Shown here: one piece after another, positions 7,581-15,648 of the stretch
How the letters are laid out: every line of letters starts with the position of its first letter
Position numbering within the stretch: the stretch's first letter is position 1
DNA from: an uncultured Methanobrevibacter sp.
GTDB taxonomy: Archaea; Methanobacteriota; Methanobacteria; Methanobacteriales; Methanobacteriaceae
Direction of reading: 5' to 3'
DNA: 27,174 nt
NCBI RefSeq assembly: GCF_937898925.1
Contig: NZ_CALDKF010000117.1
Coordinates: forward strand, 1-27,174
The notes under the pieces: model-generated
What the model saw: only the letters and a program-made list of their open reading frames with translations
Databases searched by the model: none
What the model was told of the DNA's origin: nothing
Translations under genes and position numbers: made by a program

Positions 7581-7959
7581 ATGAATGCCATAAACCATGG
7601 ATGTTACAATATTCAATAGCTTTTACATCTTCAACTTCTGCATTTACATCGAATACTGCTTTAGGTTCATCACCAGGTTTTAAGTTTGCACGGTAAACTT
7701 GATCCCCAACGATTAATTCAACAAAATTAATGTAGTGTTCTTCTAACATTGGGTGAGGTTCTTCTCCCATAGTTACGACAATTTTGCCATCTTCTTTGGT
7801 AATTACAGGAATGTGTTTTACTCCACCTTCTGGTAATTGTCTAGGTTCTAAAAGTTCCATTGCTTCTCCACAACAAACTAATTCTCCAGCGCCTTCAACA
7901 ATAGCTTCCACCATGATTCCACAGTGGTTACATCTGTAAATCTCATTAATTTTAGCCAT
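7579..7959 (-). CDS. dfx: desulfoferrodoxin (superoxide reductase, two-iron type)
   Basis: This cytosolic enzyme reduces superoxide to hydrogen peroxide without making oxygen, a standard oxygen defence in strict anaerobes. The N-terminal desulforedoxin domain has the four Fe(Cys)4 ligands C10, C13, C29 and C30 (in YRCNHCG and VCCGE). The catalytic domain shows the ligands of the Fe(His)4Cys centre: KHIPVI, PHPM...EHYI and the C-terminal CNIHGLWHS. The glutamate often next to the active-site lysine in other SORs is not clear here. The length of 126 residues is normal for the two-centre class. The ATG follows a GGAGG site at 7 nt spacing, and a TATA box lies at 8005-8012. It is monocistronic with its own terminator; rubredoxin or rubrerythrin genes are not in the window. 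Confidence 0.95.
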   Translation of the reverse strand: MAKINEIYRCNHCGIMVEAIVEGAGELVCCGEAMELLEPRQLPEGGVKHIPVITKEDGKIVVTMGEEPHPMLEEHYINFVELIVGDQVYRANLKPGDEPKAVFDVNAEVEDVKAIEYCNIHGLWHS

Positions 7960-8354
7960 ATAATTGCCTCCAAATAATAATTAATTTTAATTTGTTCCTT
8001 TCAATATATAAAGTTTTATATAATTAAAACATTTAAGATTTGCATGTCAAAATTGCACAGATTTTTTATTATTTTCCTTTATTTTAGTTTAATTTTTAAA
8101 ATGTTTTATAAAAACTTTTTATATTTGTAAAAATATAAATATAAAGTAAGATATTAAATTTCAAAAAAGTTGTAACGGAAGGTTGAATTAATCCTTCATT
8201 TTAATGTTCTAATAAGTTTTTTAATGCTTTTTTGAGATTTGAAATTTTTAATAAATTTAAGAAATTTAAAATTTAAAATTAATAGGCATAAATTGAAATT
8301 ATGGATAGTAAAGTTAAAATTTAAATATGCCTAATGTTTAAGCGATGTGAGAGT
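7960..8354. other. divergent intergenic region, dfx and DUF2121 promoters
   Basis: A minus-strand TATA box (TTTATATA, complement of 8005-8012) serves dfx. A plus-strand TATA-like TTTATATT at 8118-8125 fits the DUF2121 gene and would give it a leader of about 200 nt. The leader contains a small hairpin, GAAGG/CCTTC (8178-8182 and 8193-8197), and a wider inverted repeat, AGGCATA/TATGCCT (8284-8290 and 8326-8332), just before the start codon. No ORF is supported. Confidence 0.55.
8005..8012 (-). promoter_or_regulatory. TATA box of dfx
   Basis: On the minus strand the sequence reads AACTTTATATATTG, the same CTTTATATA core as the metY, nifS and rps8e promoters, about 46 nt upstream of the dfx ATG. 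Confidence 0.55.
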
Positions 8355-9281
8355 ATGAGTTTAATTATTGCTTATGTTGGAAAGAAAGGATGTGTAATGG
8401 CAGGAGATAAGAGAAGAATTGCCTATTTTGGTTCTAAAGAGGAACGTGAACTTTTAGAACAGGAAATTTACACTGGTGAAATCACTACTGATGAAGAATT
8501 ATATGCAAGAGCTGAAGAGCTTGAAATAAGTTTAAAAATAACTGATGATGCAACTAAAGTAAAAAGCTTAGAAAATGTAGCAGTCGGTGAAGTCAGTTCA
8601 AGAGGAACTATGGAAACCAAAAGAAAAAGAATCTACGGTACAACCAATGGTTTCCAGATTATTGAGCTTACCGGTTCTGAAATTGTAAACAGAAAAAGAG
8701 GAGACTCTTCCATAATTGTATTCGGAAATAAGATTACAAAATCATTAGCTAATGAAATGCTTAAGAAAAGATGGAAACCAAACTTTAGCTTAAAGTATAT
8801 GGGAGATATATTCGGACAAATCTTAGATGATATTTCTAAAAAGACACCTTCTGTAGGCACTAAATATGATGTAGTCATTCAACAAAATGATTTGTATAAG
8901 GATAAGGTCCAACCTTATTTAGATGAAGTCATTGAAATGGATATAAATCTTTTAGCTAAGTTTAGAGCTAAACTTAGAGACGACTTATTAAAACAAAATG
9001 AAACCATTAAATTAGCTTCTACAATTATCGATGAAGGTCCTGTAGGAATTGTTGATTCAATTGATGAAAAGATGATTCAAGTGAAATTAAATCCAGATGT
9101 AAGAGCATTTGACATCAATTGGAAACTTCTTGCAAAACCTGGCGAAAATGTTATCATGTTTGTCGAAGGGGAAGATGATGCATTATTGAAGGACCAAGTT
9201 GTTATTGAAAATGAAGTTTTATGCATTAAACGTAATAAGGCTAATTTAAAATGTGATATCATTTTATGTCATCTTAAATAA
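8355..9281 (+). CDS. DUF2121 family protein, proteasome-like N-terminus
   Basis: This is a conserved methanogen protein of unknown function. The preferred start is the ATG at 8355 (308 residues), because MSLIIAYVGKKGCVMAGDKRR is the natural family N-terminus and a GTGAGAG site precedes it; an upstream in-frame ATG at 8334 would add seven residues. The first 20 residues resemble the first strands of proteasome beta subunits (hydrophobic strand, GKKG turn, then VMAGDKR, compare VLAADKR), suggesting an Ntn-hydrolase-like fold. If so, S2 or T/C residues would need testing as a nucleophile; C13 is also near. The remainder is soluble, with no membrane segment. The stop codon lies in a hairpin (9277-9295), and the MBL-fold gene starts 47 bp later on the same strand. 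Confidence 0.75.
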   Translation: MSLIIAYVGKKGCVMAGDKRRIAYFGSKEERELLEQEIYTGEITTDEELYARAEELEISLKITDDATKVKSLENVAVGEVSSRGTMETKRKRIYGTTNGFQIIELTGSEIVNRKRGDSSIIVFGNKITKSLANEMLKKRWKPNFSLKYMGDIFGQILDDISKKTPSVGTKYDVVIQQNDLYKDKVQPYLDEVIEMDINLLAKFRAKLRDDLLKQNETIKLASTIIDEGPVGIVDSIDEKMIQVKLNPDVRAFDINWKLLAKPGENVIMFVEGEDDALLKDQVVIENEVLCIKRNKANLKCDIILCHLK

Positions 9282-9295
9282 TAGGGTTTATTATT
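9277..9295 (+). terminator. hairpin overlapping the DUF2121 stop codon
   Basis: AATAATA (9277-9283) pairs with TATTATT (9289-9295) around a GGGTT loop. The stop (9279-9281) is in the left arm. The T-rich tract after it is short, so it may only partly separate this gene from the next. Confidence 0.35.
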
Positions 9296-9328
9296 GATTT
9301 TGTGTTTATTTTATAAAAGGTGACAATA

Positions 9329-10234
9329 ATGAAAATTATATTTTTAGGCTCTGGAGGTGGTAGGTTTGCCACCATCAGTCAGAAAAGAATGACTGGGGGC
9401 TTCAGAATTGATGATTTTGGAGGAAAGAATTATCAAGTAGACCCAGGTCCTGGAGCATTGGTCAGATCTTATCAGTTTGGTGTAAATCCCACTAAAATTG
9501 ATGGGGTCTTCATATCCCATTCTCATACAGACCATTATAATGATGCTGAAATATTGATTGAAGCAATGACAAGAGGTATGACAAAAAACAATGGTATCAT
9601 TATGGGAAGCCAATCTGTTTTTGAGAAAGTCCAACGTTGGGGTCCTGCTATTTCAAGTTATCATAAAAGCAATTCTAAAAATTTGATCTTGACTCCTAAT
9701 AAGATAGCACGTTTTCCTTCATTTACCATTAAAGGTACTGAAACAAGACATGGAGACCCTACAGGTGTAGGTTTCCAAATAGAGAATAATGGCTTTAAGA
9801 TTTCATACACTGCTGATACCGAATATTTTGATGAATTGCCAAAATATCATAAAAATGCAGACATTTTAATCGGAAGTGTCTTAAGGCCGGGACCAAGGTC
9901 AATTAGGGGACATATGTGCACTGATAATTTCATAGACATTGTTGAGCAGGTCAAGCCAAGCTTAGCGATAATGACCCACTTCGGTTTCAAGATGATTGCT
10001 GCAAACCCAGTTGAAGAGGCAATAAGAGTCTCTAAAAAGACAGGAGTCAGAACATTAGCTGCTTTTGATGGTATGAAAGTGGATATCAATGAGAAATATC
10101 CTGAACGTTCTAAGATGATTCGTCTTAAGGATAGGTTTGCAAATCGTATAAAACAAGAGGATGTCTATTCCCTTAATTTTGAATCAAAACCAAATAAAAA
10201 AAGGAATAATAAGAAAAATAATTATGACAATTAA
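9329..10234 (+). CDS. metallo-beta-lactamase fold hydrolase
   Basis: This is a predicted binuclear metal hydrolase. The metal-binding signature HSHTDHYND (about residues 66-74) is intact, with later histidines in ETRHGDP, the aspartate in SYTADTE and the histidine in MTHFG completing a typical set. The N-terminus MKIIFLGSGGGRF is the usual first strand. I place the start at the ATG at 9329 (301 residues), 5 nt after a GGTGA site; the in-frame GTG at 9320 overlaps that site and is unlikely. The closest general relatives are RNase Z-like and UlaG-like MBL proteins, but the exosite that would mark a tRNase Z is not evident, so the substrate is open. The basic C-terminal tail is rich in Lys and Asn, which could favour nucleic acid binding. 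Confidence 0.85.
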   Translation: MKIIFLGSGGGRFATISQKRMTGGFRIDDFGGKNYQVDPGPGALVRSYQFGVNPTKIDGVFISHSHTDHYNDAEILIEAMTRGMTKNNGIIMGSQSVFEKVQRWGPAISSYHKSNSKNLILTPNKIARFPSFTIKGTETRHGDPTGVGFQIENNGFKISYTADTEYFDELPKYHKNADILIGSVLRPGPRSIRGHMCTDNFIDIVEQVKPSLAIMTHFGFKMIAANPVEEAIRVSKKTGVRTLAAFDGMKVDINEKYPERSKMIRLKDRFANRIKQEDVYSLNFESKPNKKRNNKKNNYDN

Positions 10235-10254
10235 ATTATTTTCTTATTTTTTTT
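10208..10254 (+). terminator. hairpin terminator around the MBL gene stop codon
   Basis: A stem of about 15 bp with one bulged A joins 10208-10223 to 10234-10248; the loop contains most of the TAA stop (10232-10234). A T8 run at 10247-10254 follows. Confidence 0.6.
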
Positions 10255-10256
10255 AA

Positions 10257-10358
10257 TTTTTAATTTTTTATATTTATTTTTGCAATATTTTTTTTTAAAA
10301 TTTTTTAATATTTTTAATTTTTTATATTTATTTTTGCAATATTTTTTTTTAAAATTTT
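10257..10358. repeat. 54-bp tandem duplication of a T-rich block
   Basis: A block of about 48 bp at 10257-10304 recurs at 10311-10358 with a 54-bp period. Each copy carries TTTTTGCAATA followed by a T9 run. It lies between the convergent MBL gene and aroC and doubles the T-rich termination zone. Confidence 0.85.
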
Positions 10359-10426
10359 ATAACAATTTATGCTATTTTTTCATTTCATGTAATTTCAAGA
10401 TTATTTCATGAAATGCGTATATTGAT

Positions 10427-11542
10427 TTAAATAGACTTATTTAAGTTTGTAGGATGTATAAATCCTCCACGAATCATGTGGTCTGCTAAAATGATAGCTG
10501 TAGCTGATTCGGCAACTGCAGTGACTCTTGGACATATGCAGGGATCATGTCTGCCACTGATTTCAATTGTTGTGTTTTCTTGTCTTTCCAAGTCAATTGT
10601 ATCCTGGATTTTAGAGATTGAAGGTGTTGGCTTAACAGCAATTCTTGAAACGATTGGCATTCCATTGCTCATTCCACCAAGGATTCCTCCAGAATTATTG
10701 GTTTTAGTTTTTATGGTTTTATTTCCATCATCAGTCTTATCATAGCAGAATTCATCGTTGATTTCTGATGCTGTTGATTTTGCACTTTTAAAGCCTAATC
10801 CTATTTCAACTCCTTTAACTGCATTAATGCTCATTAAAATTTGTGCTAAATCACCATCAAGCTTTCCAAACACTGGTGCTCCAAGTCCTGCAGGAACTCC
10901 AGTTGCAATTGTTTCAACTATTCCTCCAACTGAATCTCCTTCCTGCTTTTTGGAAAGAATCAATTCTTCCATGAGTTTTGCAGCATCCTCATCACCACAT
11001 TTGACGTTGTTTTTTTCGATTGTGTCTTTTAGGTTTTCATAATCTATATTTTCTGCTTTGATATCTCCTATTTGGACAACGTGGGATGTTATTTCAATGC
11101 CCTGGGTTTTTAATAGTTTTTTTGCAATAGCTCCTCCAATAACATGTCCTATGGTGATTCTACCACTTCCACGACCTCCTCCATTATAGTCGTAGATTCC
11201 ATATTTTTCCATCCAGCAGAAATCTCCATGTCCTGGCCTTGGAGTATTTTTGATGTTTGAATAATCCTTAGATTTTTGATTGGTGTTGTAAACGATTCCA
11301 GTGATTGGGGTTCCATCGGTTTTTCCTTCAAATATTCCAGATACAATTTCTATTCTGTCCCCTTCTTTTCTGGATGTTGTGAGTGCACTTGTTCCAGGTC
11401 TTCTTTTATTCAATTCAATTTGAATGTCCTCTTCGCTAAGTTCCAAATTAGCAGGACATCCATCTACAACTGCTCCAAGTGCTTTTCCATGACTGGAACC
11501 GAAACTTGTAATTGAAAAGATTTTTCCAATAGTGTTTGCCAT
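10427..11542 (-). CDS. aroC: chorismate synthase
   Basis: This enzyme converts EPSP to chorismate with reduced FMN, the last shared step of aromatic amino acid synthesis. Family signatures are present in order: GSSHGKALG near the N-terminus, the RPGHGD motif, YGIYDYNGGGRGSGR (around 115-130) and SGRHDPCICPRV near the C-terminus. I set the start at the ATG with 11542 as its first base (371 residues, starting MANTIGKIF), because a GAGG site lies 6 nt upstream. A longer frame from a TTG adds four residues but overlaps that site. The gene is divergent from hemB and convergent with the MBL gene, with no other aro gene nearby. A TTAAATA/TATTTAA hairpin (10427-10444) includes its stop codon but has no T-run behind it. 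Confidence 0.96.
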   Translation of the reverse strand: MANTIGKIFSITSFGSSHGKALGAVVDGCPANLELSEEDIQIELNKRRPGTSALTTSRKEGDRIEIVSGIFEGKTDGTPITGIVYNTNQKSKDYSNIKNTPRPGHGDFCWMEKYGIYDYNGGGRGSGRITIGHVIGGAIAKKLLKTQGIEITSHVVQIGDIKAENIDYENLKDTIEKNNVKCGDEDAAKLMEELILSKKQEGDSVGGIVETIATGVPAGLGAPVFGKLDGDLAQILMSINAVKGVEIGLGFKSAKSTASEINDEFCYDKTDDGNKTIKTKTNNSGGILGGMSNGMPIVSRIAVKPTPSISKIQDTIDLERQENTTIEISGRHDPCICPRVTAVAESATAIILADHMIRGGFIHPTNLNKSI

Positions 11543-11646
11543 ATAATTCCTCAAAGTATTCTATTAAATTATTATAAGTTTGTTCACTTTTCTTAATTTT
11601 AATTTTCTAATATTAAATATTTTTATTTCCCTTAATATAGTTTAAG

Positions 11647-11655
11647 TTTTTATAT
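11647..11655 (+). promoter_or_regulatory. possible TATA box of hemB
   Basis: TTTTATATG in the divergent aroC-hemB spacer is the best plus-strand TATA match; a second candidate, ACTATTATATG, lies near 11693-11703. The aroC promoter must overlap this region on the other strand. Confidence 0.3.
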
Positions 11656-11795
11656 GAATTTACATTAAAATTTATATTAGTAATTTGATAAACTATTATA
11701 TGAATAAATTTTATAAAAAGTTAAAATTATTCTATTTAATCTAAATTAATTTAAAGTAAAAATTTTTTATTATATAATCATTAAGAAGTGAAATC

Positions 11796-12791
11796 ATGAA
11801 TTTTCCAATAACAAGAATGAGAAGATATAGGAAAAACTCTAAAATTAGAGACATTGTACGTGAAACCAAATTGAATAAAGAGGATTTGATTTATCCAATA
11901 TTCGTTAAAGAAGACCTTAAAGATGGTGAAAAGGAAGCTATTTCCACTATGCCTGGCGAATACAGATATTCTTTAAATGACTGTGTGGAATATGCAAAGG
12001 AATTGGAAGCTAAAGGATTGAAATCAATTATTGTTTTCGGTCTTCCAAGCCCTGAAAAAAAGGATGCAATCGGATCTCCTGCTTTTGCTTCAACAGGCAT
12101 TGTTCAAAGAACTGTCCGCAAGCTTAAAGAGGAAACTGATTTAGTTATCATTACCGATGTTTGCTTATGCCAATACACTTCTCACGGCCATTGCGGATTG
12201 ATTGAAAAGAATGATGACACAGACTTTGGCTTTGAAATCTTAAATGACGAATCCTTGGAATATCTTGCAAAAGTTGCATTATCCCATGCAGAAGCTGGTG
12301 CAGATATTGTAGCGCCTTCTGACATGATGGATGGAAGAATTCAAGCCTTAAGGGAAATTCTTGATGAAAACGGTTATTACAACACAATGATTATGTCCTA
12401 TTCAGTTAAATTCGCTTCTTCATTCTATTATCCATTTAGAGAAGCAGCATGTTCTGCTCCTTCAGCGGGAAACAGAAAATCCTATCAAATGGATCCTGCA
12501 AATGCTCTTGAAGCAATCAGGGAGGCTGAACTTGATGTAATTGAAGGCGCTGACTTTTTAATGGTTAAACCTGCACTACCTTATTTGGATATAATTAAGA
12601 CAATTAAGGATGAATTCCCAATGCCTTTAGTGACATATAATGTAAGCGGAGAATATTCCATGATTATGGCAGCTATTGAAAATGGCTATTTGTCTGAAGA
12701 GGCTATAATGGAATCATTATTATCCATAAAAAGAGCAGGGGCTGATTTGATAATCACTAATTTCGCTCCTTATGCTTTAGACCACTTATGA
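11796..12791 (+). CDS. hemB: delta-aminolevulinic acid dehydratase (porphobilinogen synthase)
   Basis: This enzyme condenses two 5-aminolevulinate molecules to porphobilinogen, feeding synthesis of F430, cobamides and siroheme in methanogens. The length of 331 residues is normal. The catalytic lysines are K205 (in SYSVKFASSFY) and K258 (in FLMVKPALPYLD). The cysteines C123, C125 and C133 (in DVCLCQYTSHGHCG) indicate the zinc-dependent class rather than the magnesium-only one. The ATG follows an AAGTGAAA site. The stop is about 16 bp before the next gene, so the two form a probable operon. hemD lies at the far end of the window on the other strand, so the pathway genes are scattered here. Confidence 0.96.
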   Translation: MNFPITRMRRYRKNSKIRDIVRETKLNKEDLIYPIFVKEDLKDGEKEAISTMPGEYRYSLNDCVEYAKELEAKGLKSIIVFGLPSPEKKDAIGSPAFASTGIVQRTVRKLKEETDLVIITDVCLCQYTSHGHCGLIEKNDDTDFGFEILNDESLEYLAKVALSHAEAGADIVAPSDMMDGRIQALREILDENGYYNTMIMSYSVKFASSFYYPFREAACSAPSAGNRKSYQMDPANALEAIREAELDVIEGADFLMVKPALPYLDIIKTIKDEFPMPLVTYNVSGEYSMIMAAIENGYLSEEAIMESLLSIKRAGADLIITNFAPYALDHL

Positions 12792-12807
12792 TTATGGGGG
12801 AATGTTT

Positions 12808-13707
12808 GTGGAAGCAAAAGAAATTGCTAAATTGGCTCAAATTGCATCTGTTCTTGAAGTGAGTGGTTGGCCAAAACCTGGAAATGTTCACAGAACTCGA
12901 AATTACGATGATATGGTATTTCAAGACTTTGCGATAAGTGCTGTAGTTATTGGAGATACTATGGAAGCTGTTGCAAGCCAAGCTAAGGAAATCGATGATT
13001 TGTCCAAAGCGGAATTAGGAAGATACATCTTCCAAGCTGTTGATGAAACCAATAGATGGATTGAAACCAACACTAATTTAGGCATTATGATGATGTGCAT
13101 TCCAATTGCAGCTGCAGCTTCAATAAGTGATAGTTTTGATGAAATTCAAGAGAATGTAGGTCGTTTAATGGATGCTACAACTGTTGAGGATGCAGTAAAC
13201 CTTTATGATGCAATCAATGTTGCAGATGCTGGTGGAATGGGAGATCAGGATGAATTTGATGTGATGAGCGAAAAGGCAAAGGATGAATTGCGTGCAAACA
13301 ATCAGACAATGTTTGATGTTTTGGAAATCTCAGCTGGTTGGGACAGATTAGCAAATGAACTCACCAATAAAATGCCTGTTTGTTTTGAAATAGGATCTCC
13401 TTGTTTTTCAAGCTTTTGGAAAACCTCTGATGATGTTGATGTAATCAATAATGCTACAGTTTTAACATTCATGACAATTCTTTCTCAAATTCCAGACACT
13501 TTAATTTCAAGAAAATACGGTAATGAAGTGGCGGAATCCGTATCCCAAAAGGCAAGTGAGATTTTGGAATTTAAGGATGACGATTCATTTTTAGAAAAAT
13601 TATTGGAATTTGATGATTATCTCTATGATAATAAGTTGAATCCTGGAACAACAGCTGATTTAACTGCAGCATCTATATTCTTATCATATCTTGCCGATAA
13701 TTTCTAA
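12808..13707 (+). CDS. CitG/MdcB-like triphosphoribosyl-dephospho-CoA synthase family protein
   Basis: The N-terminal motif SGWPKPGNVHRTRNYDDM matches the PKPGxV signature of the CitG/MdcB family, which transfers a triphosphoribosyl group from ATP to dephospho-CoA. Further matches are NTNLGIMMMCIPIAAA and DAGGMGDQDEFDVMSE, all in helical context. The protein is soluble, about 299 residues. I favour the GTG at 12808, because the GGGGG site (12796-12800) is 7 nt away, whereas it almost touches the ATG at 12802. Archaea of this group have no citrate or malonate lyase acyl carrier protein in view, so the true product is unknown; an ATP-derived ribosyl-phosphate transfer in cofactor synthesis would fit. 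The tight spacing to hemB suggests a linked function or simply shared transcription. Confidence 0.75.
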   Translation: MEAKEIAKLAQIASVLEVSGWPKPGNVHRTRNYDDMVFQDFAISAVVIGDTMEAVASQAKEIDDLSKAELGRYIFQAVDETNRWIETNTNLGIMMMCIPIAAAASISDSFDEIQENVGRLMDATTVEDAVNLYDAINVADAGGMGDQDEFDVMSEKAKDELRANNQTMFDVLEISAGWDRLANELTNKMPVCFEIGSPCFSSFWKTSDDVDVINNATVLTFMTILSQIPDTLISRKYGNEVAESVSQKASEILEFKDDDSFLEKLLEFDDYLYDNKLNPGTTADLTAASIFLSYLADNF

Positions 13708-13852
13708 TCATTATTCTTTTTTATTTTTCTAATTTTCTTATTTTCTTATTTTTTTATTCTTTTATGCTTATTTCATCTAATTTTTTATCAAATTATTTTA
13801 ATTTTTTATTAAATCAATTTTCTATTTTTGAATATATTTATTAATTAGATTA

Positions 13853-13866
13853 GAGATATATTATAA
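13853..13866 (+). promoter_or_regulatory. probable pheS promoter
   Basis: GAGATATATTATAA is shared almost exactly with the hypE upstream region (AGATATATTATAATGTTAT around 19683). It lies about 110 bp before the pheS start. A 13-mer TGATAGATATTTA follows at 13877-13889 and also occurs in the polB2 repeat array. Confidence 0.4.
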
Positions 13867-13974
13867 TATTATGAAATGATAGATATTTAGTATAATTTTT
13901 AAATTAAATAATCTACAAAATATTATCTATCAATTATTCTTATCAATTAATTATAAAAAACATCTGGTGTTTAG

Positions 13975-15522
13975 ATGAGTGAAGATATTAATAAAATTAT
14001 TAATGAATTACATATTTATGAAAAAAAGCTATTAAAAGAGTTAGAGATTAATGAAAATGCAACTCCTGACGAAATAGCTGAAAGCACTGGTTTGAATATT
14101 AAATCAGTTATGAGTGCTGCGGGATCATTAGCTTCTAAAGGAATCATCATTGTAAACAAAGAGACAAAAGAGAAATTTAGCTTGACTGAGAATGGTAAAA
14201 AATATGCTGAAATAGGCCTTCCTGAAAGGAGAATCCTAAAGGTATTGCAGGATAAAAAGCAATTGGCCATGAAGGATTTGGCTAGTTTAGAAGGGCTTGA
14301 CAAAAAAGAAGTCAATATCTCAATTGGTTGGTTGGTTCGTAAAAGCTGGGCAAAAATGGATAAGGGAGTATTATCCATTACTGATGTAGGTGAATCCAGC
14401 AAAGAAAAATTAGGTGATGATGAATCATTATTAAGAACCCTTATTGAAAAGGCACAAGTGTCTAAAGAACAATTGGATGAAGATATGGCTAAAGGTTTAT
14501 CTGCACTTAAAGAGAGGAAAAATCTCATTGCGGAGCAAAAGACAACTCTTCACAGTTTTGAATTAACAGACTTAGGTCGTGAGATTTTAGAGCTTGGCTT
14601 CACCATTGAAGAGGAAGCTACCCAATTGACTCACCAACAGCTTAAGGAAGGATCTTGGAAAGACTTGAAATACAGACCTTATGATATCAATGCAGAGTAC
14701 CCTATATTCTTCCCAGGTAAAGAGCATCCATTAAGAAGAATCATTCAGGAAATTAGAGAAATCTTCTTGAATATGGGATTCACTGAAGATAAAGGTGATT
14801 ATTTGGAATCTGCTTTCTGGAATTTCGATTCTCTTTTCCAACCTCAAGATCATGCTGCAAGAGAAATGCAGGATACTTTTTATGTAAAAAATCCATTGAC
14901 TTGCGATTTGCCAGATGATGAGCTTGTTCAAAAAGTGGCTAAAACTCATGAAGATGGTGGAAATACAGGTTCAGAAGGTTGGAACTATAATTGGGATGAG
15001 GATATTGCTCGCCAATCTGTTTTAAGAACTCATACAACTGGAATTTCCACTCAAAGATTGGCAAAAGGTGAACTTCCTATTAAGATGTTTTCAGTAGGAA
15101 GGGTATTCAGAAGAGAAACCTTTGACTACAAGCATTTGCCGGAGTTCCATCAAGTTGAAGGACTTGTTGCCGCTCCTGGAATCAACTATCAAAACCTTTT
15201 AGGTACTTTAAAGGAATTCTATAAGAAATTAGGATTTGAAGTAAGATTCAGACCAGCTTATTTCCCTTACACCTATCTTTCAACTGAGTGTGAAATTTAC
15301 TTGGAAGAAAAGGAAAGCTGGATTGAGCTTGGTGGTTGTGGAATGTTCAGACCAGAAGTTCTAGAGCCTTTAGGAATCGACACACCAGCATTAGCATTCG
15401 GTTTAGGTATTGAACGTCTTGCTATGATTAGATATGATTTATCTGATATCAGAATGCTTTATAAGAGTGACATTAGCTGGTTAAGAGAGGTTCCTTTAGA
15501 AGAAGGAGTAAAGTTTGATTAA
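13975..15522 (+). CDS. pheS: phenylalanyl-tRNA synthetase alpha subunit, archaeal type
   Basis: This is the catalytic class II subunit that charges tRNA-Phe in an alpha2-beta2 enzyme. The 515-residue length and the N-terminal winged-helix repeats (about residues 1-200, for example TPDEIAESTGLNIKSVMSAAGSL) are the archaeal and eukaryotic architecture, in place of the coiled coil of bacterial PheS. The catalytic domain follows: RRIIQEIREIFLNMGF, the HAAREMQDTFYV region, motif 2 around GRVFRRETFDYKHLPEFHQ, and motif 3 as FGLGIERLAMIRYD near residue 485. The start has a GGTG site. The beta subunit gene is not adjacent. The stop codon lies in the loop of a 10-bp hairpin. Confidence 0.96.
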   Translation: MSEDINKIINELHIYEKKLLKELEINENATPDEIAESTGLNIKSVMSAAGSLASKGIIIVNKETKEKFSLTENGKKYAEIGLPERRILKVLQDKKQLAMKDLASLEGLDKKEVNISIGWLVRKSWAKMDKGVLSITDVGESSKEKLGDDESLLRTLIEKAQVSKEQLDEDMAKGLSALKERKNLIAEQKTTLHSFELTDLGREILELGFTIEEEATQLTHQQLKEGSWKDLKYRPYDINAEYPIFFPGKEHPLRRIIQEIREIFLNMGFTEDKGDYLESAFWNFDSLFQPQDHAAREMQDTFYVKNPLTCDLPDDELVQKVAKTHEDGGNTGSEGWNYNWDEDIARQSVLRTHTTGISTQRLAKGELPIKMFSVGRVFRRETFDYKHLPEFHQVEGLVAAPGINYQNLLGTLKEFYKKLGFEVRFRPAYFPYTYLSTECEIYLEEKESWIELGGCGMFRPEVLEPLGIDTPALAFGLGIERLAMIRYDLSDIRMLYKSDISWLREVPLEEGVKFD

Positions 15523-15534
15523 TTTCAATCTTTA
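15509..15534 (+). terminator. hairpin with the pheS stop codon in its loop
   Basis: TAAAGTTTGA (15509-15518) pairs with TCAATCTTTA (15525-15534) with a single T-T mismatch. The loop TTAATT contains the TAA stop (15520-15522). T-rich sequence follows (TCTTTTTATTTTTATTC). Confidence 0.6.
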
Positions 15535-15648
15535 TCTTTTTATTTTTATTCTTTTTTTTATTTATTTTTCTTAATTTTTTTATAATCTGATTATCTGATT
15601 ATTAGATATATTTATTCAATTTTTCAATTATTATTTAAAGTGATTTTT

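Noticed and set aside
8284..8332. AGGCATA/TATGCCT inverted repeat before the DUF2121 gene as a riboswitch
   Set aside because: The arms are only 7 bp and 35 bases apart, with no conserved core of any riboswitch class that I recognise. Kept only as a remark in the region entry.
14016..14528. 170-residue minus-strand open frame
   Set aside because: It is antisense to the winged-helix domains of pheS and has Ser/Leu-rich composition with no recognisable domain.
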